Source: Cervus elaphus
Taxonomy: Eukaryota > Chordata > Mammalia > Artiodactyla > Cervidae
NCBI RefSeq assembly: GCF_910594005.1
Contig: NC_057847.1
Span: 25,643,001 to 25,707,000 of the forward strand
Direction: 5' to 3'
Length of the DNA: 64,000 nt
The notes below the pieces were generated by a model. It made no database searches. It worked only from the letters and a program-made list of their open reading frames with translations, and had not been told where the DNA came from. A program made the position numbers and the translations under genes. This document shows, one piece after another, positions 22,114 to 33,060 of the stretch (the first letter of the stretch is position 1; each line of letters starts with the position of its first letter).

Positions 22114-23838
22114 TTTATTTATTTTTTCATTTATTTTTATTAGTTGGAGGCTAATTACTTTACAATATTGTAGTGGTTTTTGTCATACATTGACATGAAT
22201 CAGCCATGGATTTACAAGTATTCCCCATCCCGATCCCCCCTCCCACCTCCCTCTCTACACGATTCCTCTGGGTCTTCCCAGTGCACCAGCCCCAAGCACT
22301 TGTCTCATGCATCCAGCCTGGGCTGGTGATCTGTTTCACCCTAGATAATATACATGTTTCAATGCTGTTCTCTCGAAACATCCCACACTCGCCTTCTCCC
22401 ACAGAGTCCAAAAGTCTGTTCTGTACATCTGTGCCTCTTTTTCTGTTTTGCATATAGGGTTATTGTTACCATCTTTCTAAATTCCACATATATGTGTTAG
22501 TATACTGTATTGGTCTTTATATTTCTGGCTTACTTCACTCTGTATAATGGGCTCCAGTTTCATCCATCTCATTAGAACTGATTCAAATGAATTCTTTTTA
22601 ATGGCTGAGTAATATTCCATGGTGTATATGTACCACAGCTTCCTTATCCATTCGTCTGCTGATGGGCATCTAGGTTGCTTCCATGTCCTGGCTATTATAA
22701 ACAGTGCTGCGATGAACATTGGGGTGCACGTGTCTCTTTCAGATCTGGTTTCCTCGGTGTGTATGCCCAGGAGTGGGATTGCTGGGTCATATGGCAGTTC
22801 TATTTCCAGTTTTTTAAGAAATCTCCACACTGTTCTCCATAGCGGCTGTACTAGTTTGCATTCCCACCAACAGTGTAAGAGGGTTCCCTTTTCTCCACAC
22901 CCTCTCCAGCATTTATTGCTTGTAGACTTTTGGATAGCAGCCATCCTGACTGGCGTGTAATGCTACCTCATTGTGGTTTTGATTTGCATTTCTCTGATAA
23001 TGAGTGATGTTGAGCATCTTTTCATGTGTTTGTTAGCCATCTGTATGTCTTCTTTGGAGAAATGTCTGTTTAGTTCTTTGGCCCATTTTTTGATTGGGTC
23101 CTTTATTTTTCTGGAATTGAGCTGCAGGAGTTGCTTGTATATTTTTGAGATTAATCCTTTGTCTGTTTCTTCATTTGCTATTATTTTCTCCCAATCTGAG
23201 GGCTGTCTTTTCACCTTGCTCATAGTTTCCTTTGTTGTGCAAAAGCTTTTAAGTTTCATTAGGTCCCATTTGTTTATTTTTGCTTTTATGTCCAATATTC
23301 TGGGAGGTGGGTCATAGAGGATCCTGCTGTGATTTATGTCAGAGAGTGTTTTGCCTATGTTCTCCTCTAGGAGTTTTAGTTTCTGGTCTTACATTTAGAT
23401 CTTTAATCCATTTTGAGTTTATTTTTGTGTATGGTGTTAGAAAGTGTTCTAGTTTCATTCTTTTACAAATGGTTGACCAGTTTTCCCAGCACTACTTGTT
23501 AAAGAGGTTGTCTTTTTTCCACTGTATATTCTTGCCTCCTTTGTCGAAGGTAAGGTGTCCATAGGTTTGTGGATTTATCTCTGGGCTTTCTATTCTGTTC
23601 CATTGATCTATATTTCTGTCTTTGTGCCAGTACCATACTGTCTTGATGACTGTGGCTTTGTAGTATAGTCTGAAGTCAGGCAGGTTGATTCCTCCAGTTC
23701 CATTCTTCTTTCTCAAGATTACTTTGGCTATTCGAGGTTTTTTGTATTTCCATACAAATTGAGAAATTATTTGTTCTAGTTCTGTGAAAAATACCGTTGG
23801 TAGCTTGATAGGGATTGCAGTGAATCTATAGATTGAGT
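22114..23838 (-). mobile_element. Ruminant L1, 1.7 kb, 5'-truncated, nested in BovB
   Basis: Poly-T/TTTA tract at 22114-22140, then 3' UTR, then the ORF2 C-terminal half in reverse. Minus-strand open segments 22477-22944 (with '[13 protein letters not shown]' and a Cys-rich '[18 protein letters not shown]' stretch), 22963-23295 and 23492-23838 are typical L1 ORF2p C-terminal sequence. They lie in different frames, so ORF2 is broken. A 12-bp TSD (aagcgtctttta) at 22102-22113 and 23839-23850 fixes the insertion inside the BovB. Confidence 0.93.
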
Positions 23839-24030
23839 AAGCGTCTTTTAATTTCATGGCTGCAATCACCATCTGCAGTGACTTTGGAGCCCAGAAAAAT
23901 AAAGTCAGCCACTGTTTCCACTGTTTCCCCATCTATTTGCCATGAAGTGATAGGACCGGATACCATGATCTTAGTTTTCTGAATGTTGAGCTTTAAGTCA
24001 ACTTTTTCGCTCTCCTCTTTCACTTTCATC
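23839..24030 (-). mobile_element. BovB (right piece) after nested L1
   Basis: It continues the BovB text exactly where the L1 interrupted it ('atttcatggctgcaatcacc'), coding in reverse for the RTE segment 'KLNIQKTKIM'. It ends near 24030, where the host L1M resumes. Confidence 0.9.
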
Positions 24031-24611
24031 AAAAGTGAAGCATAAAGACTTTCTCAAACAAAAATTAAGGGAATCTGTTGTCAGTAGACCTGCCTTGCAA
24101 GAGAGGTTTAAAGAGGTTCTTTTGAGAGAACAAAAATGATACATGTCAGAAAATCTTATCTATATAAAGGAAGAGCATTGGAGAAGGAATAAGTGAAGGA
24201 AAATTAAAATTTTTATTTTTGTATTCTTATAGATCTAACAGATAATAGCAACACAGTACTCAACTACATATAGCTATATATATGTGTGTGTGTGTTGTGT
24301 GTGTGTGTGTGTGTATGCTTATGTATAAGTAAAATGAATGACAGCAAGGATGTAAGGGACAGAAGAGAGAAACTAGGATTATTTTGTTATTATAGGGTAC
24401 TTTCACTACTCAAGAAGAAGTACATAGTGTTATCTGAAAGTGGATTTGGGTTAGTAAATCCAAATGTATCCATGTGTTGAAAAATTTAGGACAAACACTG
24501 GAAAAAAATAAAACAAATATAACTAATATGCTGAGAGCAGATAAAAAGGAATAATACAAAATGGTCAATTAAAGCTATAAATGGTGGAAAAGAAGGGCAG
24601 CAAACAGAAAA
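24031..24611 (+). mobile_element. L1M element, ORF1 end and inter-ORF region (right piece)
   Basis: 'aagactttctcaaacaaaaa', 'gtagacctgccttgcaagag' and 'gagcattggagaaggaataa' continue the ORF1 C-terminus from 21557. The inter-ORF region follows: 'aaaatgaatgacagcaagga', 'gtgttatctgaaagtgg'. Confidence 0.8.
24282..24314. repeat. Interrupted (TG)n microsatellite
   Basis: About 33 bp of TG repeats with one TTG interruption, inside the L1M inter-ORF region. Likely polymorphic. Confidence 0.85.
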
Positions 24612-24613
24612 TA

Positions 24614-24778
24614 CAATTGACCCTTGAACAACAGTGGGGGTTGATCTGCATGTAACTTGTAGGCCCTCAGCCTCTGTGGATTCAACAGACCATGTAATAC
24701 TGTAGTATTTACTATTGAAAAATATCCACATATAAGTGGAAACATGCAGTTGAAACCAGCATTGTCCAGGGTCAATTG
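24614..24778 (+). mobile_element. 165-bp TA-flanked MITE nested in L1M
   Basis: Left end CAATTGACCCTTGAACAAC and right end GTCCAGGGTCAATTG are inverted repeats that share CAATTGACCC. TA dinucleotides at 24612-24613 and 24779-24780 are the target duplication. Tigger/mariner-like mammalian MITE with no coding capacity. It sits between the ORF1 and ORF2 remnants of the L1M. Confidence 0.75.
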
Positions 24779-24789
24779 TAGTAACAAAA

Positions 24790-24897
24790 GTGGTAGCTAT
24801 TAATCCAACTACATCAATAATCACTTTGAATGCCAATAGCTTGAATGCATCAACTAAAAGACAGAGATTGTCAGGGTGGATCAAAAAACATGATCCA
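24790..24897 (+). pseudogene. L1M ORF2 N-terminal (endonuclease) fragment
   Basis: The plus frame reads 'SIITLNANSLNASTKRQRLS' and continues 'WIKKHDP', the start of the L1 ORF2 APE endonuclease. It ends at 24897, where a second L1M begins. Confidence 0.85.
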
Positions 24898-25199
24898 GGA
24901 GGGGAATGGCGTCAGCAAAATGGCAGCATAGGAATTTCTACCACTGATTTCCTCCTGGAAATATCAATTTGAACAACTATCCACATATAAAAATACCTTC
25001 ACAAGAGTCTGGGTGATGAATTACAGAGTCTGAGCGAAACACAGGAATAAGAAAAAAATGCATTGAGGAGAGTAGGAATGATAGAGTCACATTATTCCTG
25101 TCACCCTTCTCCAAGTCTAGACTGCCTGGGTCAAGACAGACAACCTCCCCAAGGGAGAAAGAGAGACAAGTAGTGAGCAGGCAATTTCACTGTGGACCC

Positions 25200-26255
25200 C
25201 AGAGCCACCCTCCCCAGAACCCAGCCAACTCCTTCAGGCTTTAGGTGGTTTCTGTAGGCTCCCTTGAACATAGGCCCAGCTCACTCCAGGGTCTGCAGGT
25301 CCCAGTGGCACCAGGGGACTCTCATGGTTCCAGGTTCCCAGAGGAACTGCAAACCCAGGGCCATAGACCACCTGGGTGCCAGCCAGCTCCAGAAGCCCCA
25401 GAGGGCTTCCACGGCCCAGGCTCCTGGCAGGATCCTGCTAATCCAGCCTCTTGGCACATGCCAGCACCAGCCACCTCCTATGGCCCTGGGTGACTCCGGT
25501 GGCCTCTGGCTTCCCAAGAGCTTCCACAAACCCTGGCTCCTGGCTGGGCCCAGCACCAGGCCAACTACCAAGGACCAGGCTTTTGATCCAACCCAGCACC
25601 AGGCCAGCTTCCATAATCCCAGGATCCCATGCCACCTCATGCCACAGTGGCCCCTGTGGGTGCAGACTCCAGATAGGCTGCTACAGACCCAGGCTCCTAG
25701 CCTTCTCCATCACTAGGCCAGCCCCTGAGGCCCTACCCTCAAGGCTGGTTCTGATGGGCTCATGCTTGCAGTCCATACCACACCAGTCTGGACCCACAGA
25801 CACAACTTCCAGGCTGGCCCCTCAGGCCCCAGGTGACAGGATGACTCCTGCATCCCCAGGCTCCAGGCTTGTCCTAGTGCCAGGGTAGCGCTGTGGCCCC
25901 AGTCTTCAGGCCAGCTCCTGTGCAGTCAGGCTCCCAGTCTACCCTAGTACCAGATAGCCCCACACAGATTAAGATGATGGGCCTACCCCACTGGTCCTTG
26001 ACACCTGGGTGGCTCCCATGGACCCAAGATCCAGGTCTGCCCATAATGACCCAGGTGCAGGTTCATCAGTGCAGACCCAAGCATCAGGCCTGCCAAGCTA
26101 CTGTGGACCCAGGCACCAAGCTGGCCCCTATTTATCCAAGGACCAAGCCTTCCTACATGCTGATGCAGGCAGCAGACCTGCCTGCCCAACAAATCCAGTA
26201 GCAAGCCTGCCAATAGACACACCAGACAAGCCACCTAGAATCTCTGGATAGGCTG
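25200..26255 (+). repeat. GC-rich degenerate minisatellite-like L1M leader
   Basis: About 1 kb of diverged units of roughly 30-40 bp built on 'gacccaggcaccaggc' and 'ccagcccctgtgg'. GC content is far above the flanks. Open frames of 80-150 codons on both strands (such as 25264-25716, 25451-25888, 25893-26201) are Pro/Gln/Gly-rich by-products of the repeat. I recall similar repeats in L1M 5' UTR consensuses, so I read it as leader, not a gene. Confidence 0.7.
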
Positions 26256-26476
26256 ACTGGTGAAAGATTTCTGCCTGGCAAAGACAGTTTGTAAAGACTG
26301 GAAGAGATGACTACTTCCTCAAATTTATAGGCACCAATACAAGGCCTGAGGGATCAATAATCAAAGAAACATGACCCCACAGAAGAAAGCTATTAAAAGT
26401 CCAATAACTGACCTTAAAGACATGGAGATCTATGAACTGACAAAGAATTCATAATAATCCTCTTAAAGAAATTTAG

Positions 26477-26721
26477 ATCTTAATTATGTTGAATTGGTTC
26501 ATAGTGCTTTTCAGGCCTACTATATTCTTTTACTTCTCTGTATATACATTCTAGTTATTTTTGTGAGTTTGATATTGAAACTGCAACTAAAAATCATAAT
26601 ATAGCTACTTTAAAAAATAATTGTAATATATAGTGGAACTACATGTAAACTTGTTCTATATTTTCCAAGTTTCCTGTAAATGTGTTATCATACTTTCATA
26701 ATTTAAAAAATAAAAATATTG
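26477..26721 (+). mobile_element. 245-bp retroposed sequence of unknown source
   Basis: It interrupts the L1M text between 'cttaaagaaatttag' and 'tgaactaaaaagatagacaa'. A 9-bp direct repeat (gaaatttag) lies at 26468-26476 and 26722-26730. The insert ends in an A-rich tail (aaaaaataaaaat), as expected for retroposition. It resembles an AT-rich 3' UTR. I do not recognise the source. Confidence 0.65.
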
Positions 26722-27161
26722 GAAATTTAGTGAACTAAAAAGATAGACAATTAAATGAAATTAGGAATATAATGCATGAAGAAAATGAGAAGTTAAACAA
26801 AGAAATAGAAGCCATAAAGAAAAACAGAAACGTAGGCATTGAAGAATACAATGCTTGAAGAATTCAATAGTTTCAACTGAGCTGAAATAGACTCAGTCAA
26901 TCAAAAGAAACAACTAGATAACTAAAGGACAAGTCGTTTGAAATTATCTGGTCAGAGAAGCAAAAAGAAAAAAGAATGAAAAGAATGAAGACAGTCTATG
27001 TGAATCATGAGATACCATCAAAAGAAACAATCTACACATCACTGGAGTCCAGAAGGAAAAGAAAGGGAGAAAGGAACAGAAAGTCTTTTTTTAAAGAAAC
27101 AGTAACTGAGAACTTACCAAATCTGAGGATATGTTTGGATGTCCAAGTTCAGCGAAGCTAA

Positions 27162-27382
27162 GGCATGTGTGCTAAGTCACTTCAGTTATGTCCGACTCTG
27201 CAACGCTATGGACTGTAGACCACCAGGCTCCTCTGTCCATGGGATTCTCCAGGCAAGCATACTGGAGTGGGTTGCCATGCCCTTCTCCAGGGGATCCTGC
27301 CAACCCAGGGATAACATCCATGTCTCTTTTATCTCCTGCATTGGCAGGTGGGTTCTTTACCATTAGAGCCACCTGGGAAGCC
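27162..27382 (-). mobile_element. Bov-tA SINE, reverse, inserted in L1M ORF1
   Basis: Reverse Bov-tA from 'gtgctaagtcacttcagtta' to 'gccacctgggaagccc'. The direct repeat 'gaagctaa' at 27154-27161 and 27387-27394 and the continuity of the L1M ORF1 text on both sides support a nested insertion. Confidence 0.9.
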
Positions 27383-27869
27383 CAATGAAGCTAATAAATC
27401 CCAAAATTTCAACCCCAAATGATTTTATCCAAAATACAATATAACTATCTAAAACCAAAGATGAAGAGAGTATTTTAAAAGCAGCAAGAGGAAAAAAATT
27501 CTCACATATAAAGGGAACCAGCAGAAAGCCATGACCAAGATTTCTCAGCAGAAAACTTGCAGGCCAGAGGAGAGTAAGATAATATATTCAAGAGTACAAG
27601 AACTAACCTAAAAAAATCTGCCAAGAATACTTTACCTAGCAAGGTTGTCTTTCAGGAACGGAGAGATGGACTTCCCAAACAAATAGAAGCTGAAGGAGTT
27701 AATCACCATTAGACCTGTACTATAAGATATGCTGAAGGGAGTTCAAGCTGAAATGAAAGAATGAAACATGAAAACATATGAAAATATAAAATATAATGGT
27801 AGAGGTAGGTATGGAACTAAAAGACCCTTAGTGGAAAGAGCCTACTATAGGAAACTAACAATTATAATA

Positions 27870-28080
27870 CTGTATGCTTTGTTGCTCAGTCATGTCTGAC
27901 TCTTTGCAACCCCATGAACTGTAGTCCACCAGGTTCCTCTCTTCATGGGATTTGCTAGGCAAGAATCCTGGAGTGGGTTGCCACTTCCTACTCCAGGGGA
28001 ATCTTCCTGACCCAGGGATAGAACCTGCATCTCTCGCATTGGCAGGCAGATTATTTACCACTGAGCCACCTAGAAAGCCC
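27870..28080 (-). mobile_element. Bov-tA SINE with 12-bp TSD
   Basis: Reverse Bov-tA between perfect direct repeats (acaattataata) at 27858-27869 and 28081-28092. Confidence 0.93.
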
Positions 28081-28139
28081 ACAATTATAATATTAGCAAA
28101 TAATTATTGGCCACTTACTAGTGCAAAGGTGCTGTTCAA

Positions 28140-28320
28140 AGGTATTAATTTAATTCTCACAGCAATTTGAAAAGCTAGTTACTATAATTACCCTGATTTC
28201 ATGGACAAGAAAACCGAAGCATGGAAAAGTTAAGTCTCTTATCCAAAGCCACACAGCTTTCAGCTTTCAAGTGGCAGAACTAAGGGTCTGATCCAGGCAG
28301 TCTGACTTTGGAGTCTCTGC
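28140..28320 (-). repeat. MIR SINE, reverse orientation
   Basis: 'attaccctgatttcatggac', 'aagaaaaccgaagcatgg' and 'ccaaagccacacagcttt' follow the reverse complement of MIR. Confidence 0.65.
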
Positions 28321-29620
28321 ATGTACCTGCCACTTTCAGAGTCCAGAGGGTCAGGGGGAGGGAGTGGGTGGGAGTTAGATTCAGGAAGACTAGAGAGCAT
28401 AGCAAGTAGTAACGTATGGGTAATATATTTTCTAAACTTCAAAGAATTGAATTATTCTGTTTTTCAAAGAGGCAAAATTACAATTCTAAGCAATATTAGC
28501 AAGGAAGATGGTAGAGTGACAGGTGAACTGTGTTCAATAGTAAAGTGTTTAAAATTTCTATTCTTGTCCAGGAAGGGTCCAGAGATTAATTTCAGACTTT
28601 GGGTTTTTGGTGGTTTTTTGGTTGTTTGTTAAGCTTACTTAAATTCATATGTTAATAATTTAATGGTAACTACTTCAAAAATGAAGAAAATATTCATGAA
28701 AGTTAATTCCCATTAGAGAATTAAGTGAATGATGACAAACATATATAGAAAACTATAGTGCAGTTAAAAAAAAAAAAGGATTGAGTTGAAATGAAAAAAA
28801 TATTTATTCTCAATATTTCAAGTTAAAAAAGGAAGTTATAAAATTCTGCATTTTAATAAATATATATGTGCTTTTGAGTGCATATATACATATGTATACA
28901 TGTTTCTGCATATATTAACTAAGATTATTTCTGTTGGCATTACTGAATACTTTTTGTTTTCTAGTATATACATTTTGGTATTAACTGCATTTTTTTTAAA
29001 GTGTGCACACATACTGTCTGTTATTATAATCAGAAAAGAAAAAGGTTGTGACTGGGGGGGGTGGAGCGGAGAAAATGTCTGGCCATTTTGGTCTGTCTGG
29101 CCATTCCTCTAGGCAAGGTCACGAGGACAGCAGTAACACTTCTTACAGTGGACAGTAGGGAAAGCTGCTCCTGGCGAGAAGCAGAATCACCCTCTGAGGC
29201 CACCCAGCTAACAGATTCACTTGACAAGAGGGTGCTTCCCAAGAAGAGTGGTGCTATTCTGCACAGGGTGGCCTACACAAGTCACACCTTTGAAAAGGGA
29301 CTATTTTTATCAGTAGAGATGCCTATTTTGTTGGGACAATTGTCAATTAGATCGTTTGAGTATGTGGAGAGTATCCTAAAGGTTTGGTTTTCTTAACGCA
29401 AGTCATGGTTCCCACCTGGTAACAGTTCGGAAATTTGGGCCAGAAGTTTCTTCTCATTGGCTTGAGATGGTATTAAGTATCCTACATGGAGGCCGAATGA
29501 TTCTGATTAGCTAGGGCAGAGGATACAAATGAGCCAAGTCAATCACAGTAGACACAACTGTCTGACACAATCCTGGAGGTTGGGGGGACACTAGATGATA
29601 GACATTCATAAAGCAGTGCA
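28321..29620. other. Intergenic sequence, nothing recognised
   Basis: AT-rich with an (AT)-rich patch near 28855-28915 and a G8 run near 29054. A 111-codon frame at 29061-29396 has no motif and is not supported as a gene. Confidence 0.45.
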
Positions 29621-29834
29621 GACTTCCCTGGAAGCTCAGTGACAAAAAATCCGCCTGCAGTGCAGGAGATGTGGGTTCAATCCCTGAGTCAGGAAGATTC
29701 CCTGGAGGAGGAAATGGCAACCCACTCCAGTATTCTTGCCTGGAGAATTCCATGGACAGAGGAGCCTGGCGGGCTACAGTCCGTGGGGTTGAAAAGAGTC
29801 GGACATGACTGAGCACAACAGCAGAAGCAACAAC
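29621..29834 (+). mobile_element. Bov-tA SINE
   Basis: Sense Bov-tA from 'gacttccctggaagctcagt' to 'gtcggacatgactgagcac'. Short direct repeats 'aaagcag' flank it (29610-29616 and 29835-29841), possibly part of the TSD. Confidence 0.92.
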
Positions 29835-29841
29835 AAAGCAG

Positions 29842-31139
29842 GGCCAGAGATGGAGCCCCAGATCCAGCCGCCAGCTCCAAAGCTGAGCCAAGAACCTGAG
29901 CAAGTAGTCGGATATGTAATAGGGGTTCAGACATGAGATGTCTTCCAGGAATTTTATCACAAGATTACTTTCTTTGAGGTAGTTGGTTTTTTTTTTTTAT
30001 TAGAGCTGTCATGAAGCTGTACAATGACTTTTACTCAAGGACATCTTAAAGGCCCTGCTAGACATATTGGCAAACACATGATAAGTATACCTCGGCTAGA
30101 CGTCTGACAAACATGCAATAAACATAACCACAGCATGATTACCAGTCATTAGTCCACACGCCCTTCATTTGCTCAGCCTTCTTAAGGCTTAAGGTCTCAT
30201 CTCTTAGGTATCTCTAGGGCAAATACACATTGACTTTGAGATAATATTTCCATTATTAATATTCCCATTAGCTCATACTATTCTGCTATCTTCTTTTACC
30301 ACATTTGACAGATTTTTATCTCTGTACATTCCTAGTTTATTCTATTCTGCATTGAGGATTTTTGGATCTTGATTCTGTAGCAAGAACTACAGAAACATTC
30401 TCTGTGCTGGGCGGGAACTTTCTACACTTGGAGTCTAGAGTGGGGCTATAATAACATATAAGAATTTGGAAAATGGTGTAAAGAAGAACAATTTTCAAAG
30501 ACATTTAACTTTTAAAAGAAAATGTAGGTGGATATTGTTATGACCTTGATACAGGTGAGGATTCCTTAAATAAGACACCAAATGCACAAACTATAAGATT
30601 AGTAAAAAGCTGTATTTTAGAAAATAACATCCCTGAAGAAATATAAGAGGAAATTATGACTGTTTCTAAAAAACTGAAGCTTTAAGAGATGATGAAATGA
30701 AGGCACTGAGGTTTTGCTACAATACAGTAAATGTATTGGCTGAGTTACTGAATATATCAGAAAATTACTTCATCCAGCTTTACCCATAACATGAACTTTT
30801 TGACTGGAATCTGATAATGGCCTTATAGTTAGGAAATAGTGTAAATATATGAGAAATGAAAACAGGGGTCAGTTTTGTTTTTGTCCACAAACCAAAAAGA
30901 AATGGGTTTCATGTGAGAAATACATCCTGATAGGAAAAACCCTATTGAGATGGATTTCCAAAGGAAGTTCCCAGACTCAGTGTACCCTTTTTCCCACAAT
31001 AAGAACACATTTCTCCCCATAGAGGACTGAGACTCTGGAAATTTTTTCTGCCTTCATCTAAGACAAATATTCCTGCCTGCCTTTGAAACAGATTTATAAT
31101 TTAGACTTTATTCCCTAAATGTGTCAAAATTTGCATTAG
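29842..31139. other. Intergenic sequence, nothing recognised
   Basis: A T-run at 29987-29998 is the only low-complexity mark. No gene or named repeat supported. Confidence 0.45.
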
Positions 31140-31410
31140 AATCATGTGCAGAATCTGGGGGGAAAGGTATGGACACAATCCCAGTGATGTTGATTTAGTA
31201 AGTCTGACAGGGGCCTGGCATCCATATTTTTAAAAATTACATTCCCCAAGTGATCATTTTGCAATGCATAGAAATGTCAAATCATTGTTATACACCTGAA
31301 ATTAACATAATATTGTATGTAAATTATGCTTCAATTTAAAAAATTTTATTCCCCAGATGACTCTGGTGTGAAGCTGATTGAGCAATGTGACAGACCTTTG
31401 GACTTCTGAC
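31140..31410 (+). repeat. MER5A split by a short L1 tail
   Basis: 'catgtgcagaatctgggg', 'gatttagtaagtctgacagg' and 'catatttttaaaaattac' are MER5A-like. At about 31261-31344 an L1 3' tail ('acacctgaaattaacataat', 'ttatgcttcaatttaaaaaa') interrupts it. MER5A text repeats on the far side ('ttattccccagatgactctg'), giving a diverged TSD around 'attccccaag/gatga'. Confidence 0.55.
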
Positions 31411-31602
31411 TATGATTAAACATTCTACTTTTTACCCCTCTGTACCTCAGTCCTTATGGTTGATCCCTGCCCCATGTTACTCCATCTTTTGCTCACGTGA
31501 CTCTCCTAGGTCATGACCAGTAACCTACACATTAAAATCATGCTAAACAAATAATGTGTGGAGCAAGCAGGTAGCTTGGTAGGACCAAATTGCTAGCATG
31601 TA

Positions 31603-31928
31603 CAGAAATACCTAGTTTTACTGCACTTGGTTTTATTGTGCTCCACAGAAAACTGTGCTTTTTACAAATTGAACGTCTGTGGAAACCCTGCATTGCCAGA
31701 TGATGGTTAGCACTTTTTAGCAATGAAGTATTTTTTAATTAAGATATGTAAATTGTTTTACAGACATAATGTACATTTGTACACATTGCACATTTAGCAG
31801 ACTATACTATAAATATCACTTTTATAGGCAACAGGAAACCCCAAAGTTCATGTGACTCACTTTATTGCAATATTCATTTTATTGTGGCAGCCTGGAACCA
31901 AACCCACAATATCTTCAAAGTATGCCTG
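31603..31928 (+). mobile_element. Tigger1-derived MITE (Tigger1a-like)
   Basis: 326 bp between TA dinucleotides (31601-31602 and 31929-31930). The left end 'cagaaatacctagttttact' and the right end 'cacaatatcttcaaagtatg' match the two ends of Tigger1. The transposase part is missing: the text jumps from 'gaaaccctgcattgccag' to the 3' region 'atgatggttagcacttttta'. This is the artiodactyl-type internally deleted form. Confidence 0.85.
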
Positions 31929-31930
31929 TA

Positions 31931-33060
31931 ACAACAGTGAAATGAGAAGATGAGAACATGCTGAGAAAGCGAAAGAATGATAGAGTGCTTGAAAGCACAT
32001 CAAGAATAAGGCCTAAAAGAGGAAACAATGGAACAGGTCTTGTTAAAATGGAGGAAGTGTCTGAACACTAACCTTCCACTCTCTATCCTTTTATAGAACA
32101 TCACCTAGAGCAATATCCGTGCACCAGCTGGCTCCTTAGCAACAGCTTCCCATTGGTCACCTTCCCTCAGAGGGACTGATACTAAGCTCTCTTATTTCCC
32201 TTTCCAGGAGTGGAAGAGACAAGCTGCTCTTTTTCAGATTACTCCGTAATTACTTTCAGGAAACCTGTACATTCACATAGACTAACTCCCTATAACAGAG
32301 GGAGTTTACCACTTTTCCTGCTTACCACCTTCCAAAGTTAGCAGAAGAATTTTGGACAAACAAGAAAAGTGATCATTTCTTTCATACTCTAGTTTTTGAC
32401 ACAACATGGTTGGATGAGTGAGGTTAAAGTGGTTGAGAAGAAAGATTCAGGGAGATGCTTCTGAATTTCTCTGAGATCACTGCCTGAGTTTGAAGATTTC
32501 TAAATACGGTTTCAATTGCCCTCAGGGACAATCTCCTTTTGCCTCTAAAACAATTACATTCACTATGGCAAATATTGGGCTTAAGCTTTTTTAATAGGAG
32601 TTTTTCATTTGACAAAGACTATCATGTAAAAAGAAGATCCTTAACCAATTACTGAGGCAACATACGAAATGAAATTTCTAAGGCTTTTCTAGGAATTTTA
32701 TCACATGTTAGCATTATATAAACATCTTGTCTCCAAAATGTACACCCACGGGAGAGGGCTTGAGTTAGGCTATTAGAACGAATCATAAGCCAGGCTTGAG
32801 GACATAGTTAATAGTCCTTTTAGCTATAGGCTATAGAAGCCTAGTTGCCAATTAACACTGCACTGAGAAACTCACTGTTATCAGTTTTATTCTTCAAGAA
32901 CAGCTTACTCCAAACCTAGTGCCCAGGCATCTTTCTGACTCAGTCTGGGTAGTGCTTTTATACTTCATAAGTCTTAAGTTCTGTGTCCTGTTTCCACTTT
33001 TTGGAATGGCTTAGGGAAAGCTTGCATAGAAGTTAAGGTAAAAGGAAAGTCTAAATAACT
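31931..33060. other. Intergenic sequence, nothing recognised
   Basis: No gene or named repeat supported. Confidence 0.45.

Larger units (their letters stand above)
24903..27850 (+). mobile_element. Second L1M (L1M1/L1MA-like): leader and ORF1
   Basis: It opens with 'atggcgtcagcaaaatggca' and 'gaacaactatccacatataa' (L1M 5' UTR). A GC-rich repetitive leader (25200-26255) and an ORF1 remnant (26731-27153 and 27395-27790) follow. ORF1 text includes 'tttctcagcagaaaacttgc', 'actttacctagcaaggttgt' and 'attagacctgtactataaga'. No ORF2 follows; the element stops near 27850. Later insertions sit at 26477-26721 and 27162-27382. It abuts the ORF2 start of the first L1M. Confidence 0.8.

Noticed and set aside
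22477..22944. 155-codon minus-strand frame as a gene
   Set aside because: C-terminal end of L1 ORF2 in a 5'-truncated insertion with a TSD.
25245..26251. Overlapping open frames of 80-150 codons on both strands, Pro/Gln/Gly-rich
   Set aside because: They come from a GC-rich degenerate repeat in an L1M leader; several frames are open at once, there is no motif and no exon structure.
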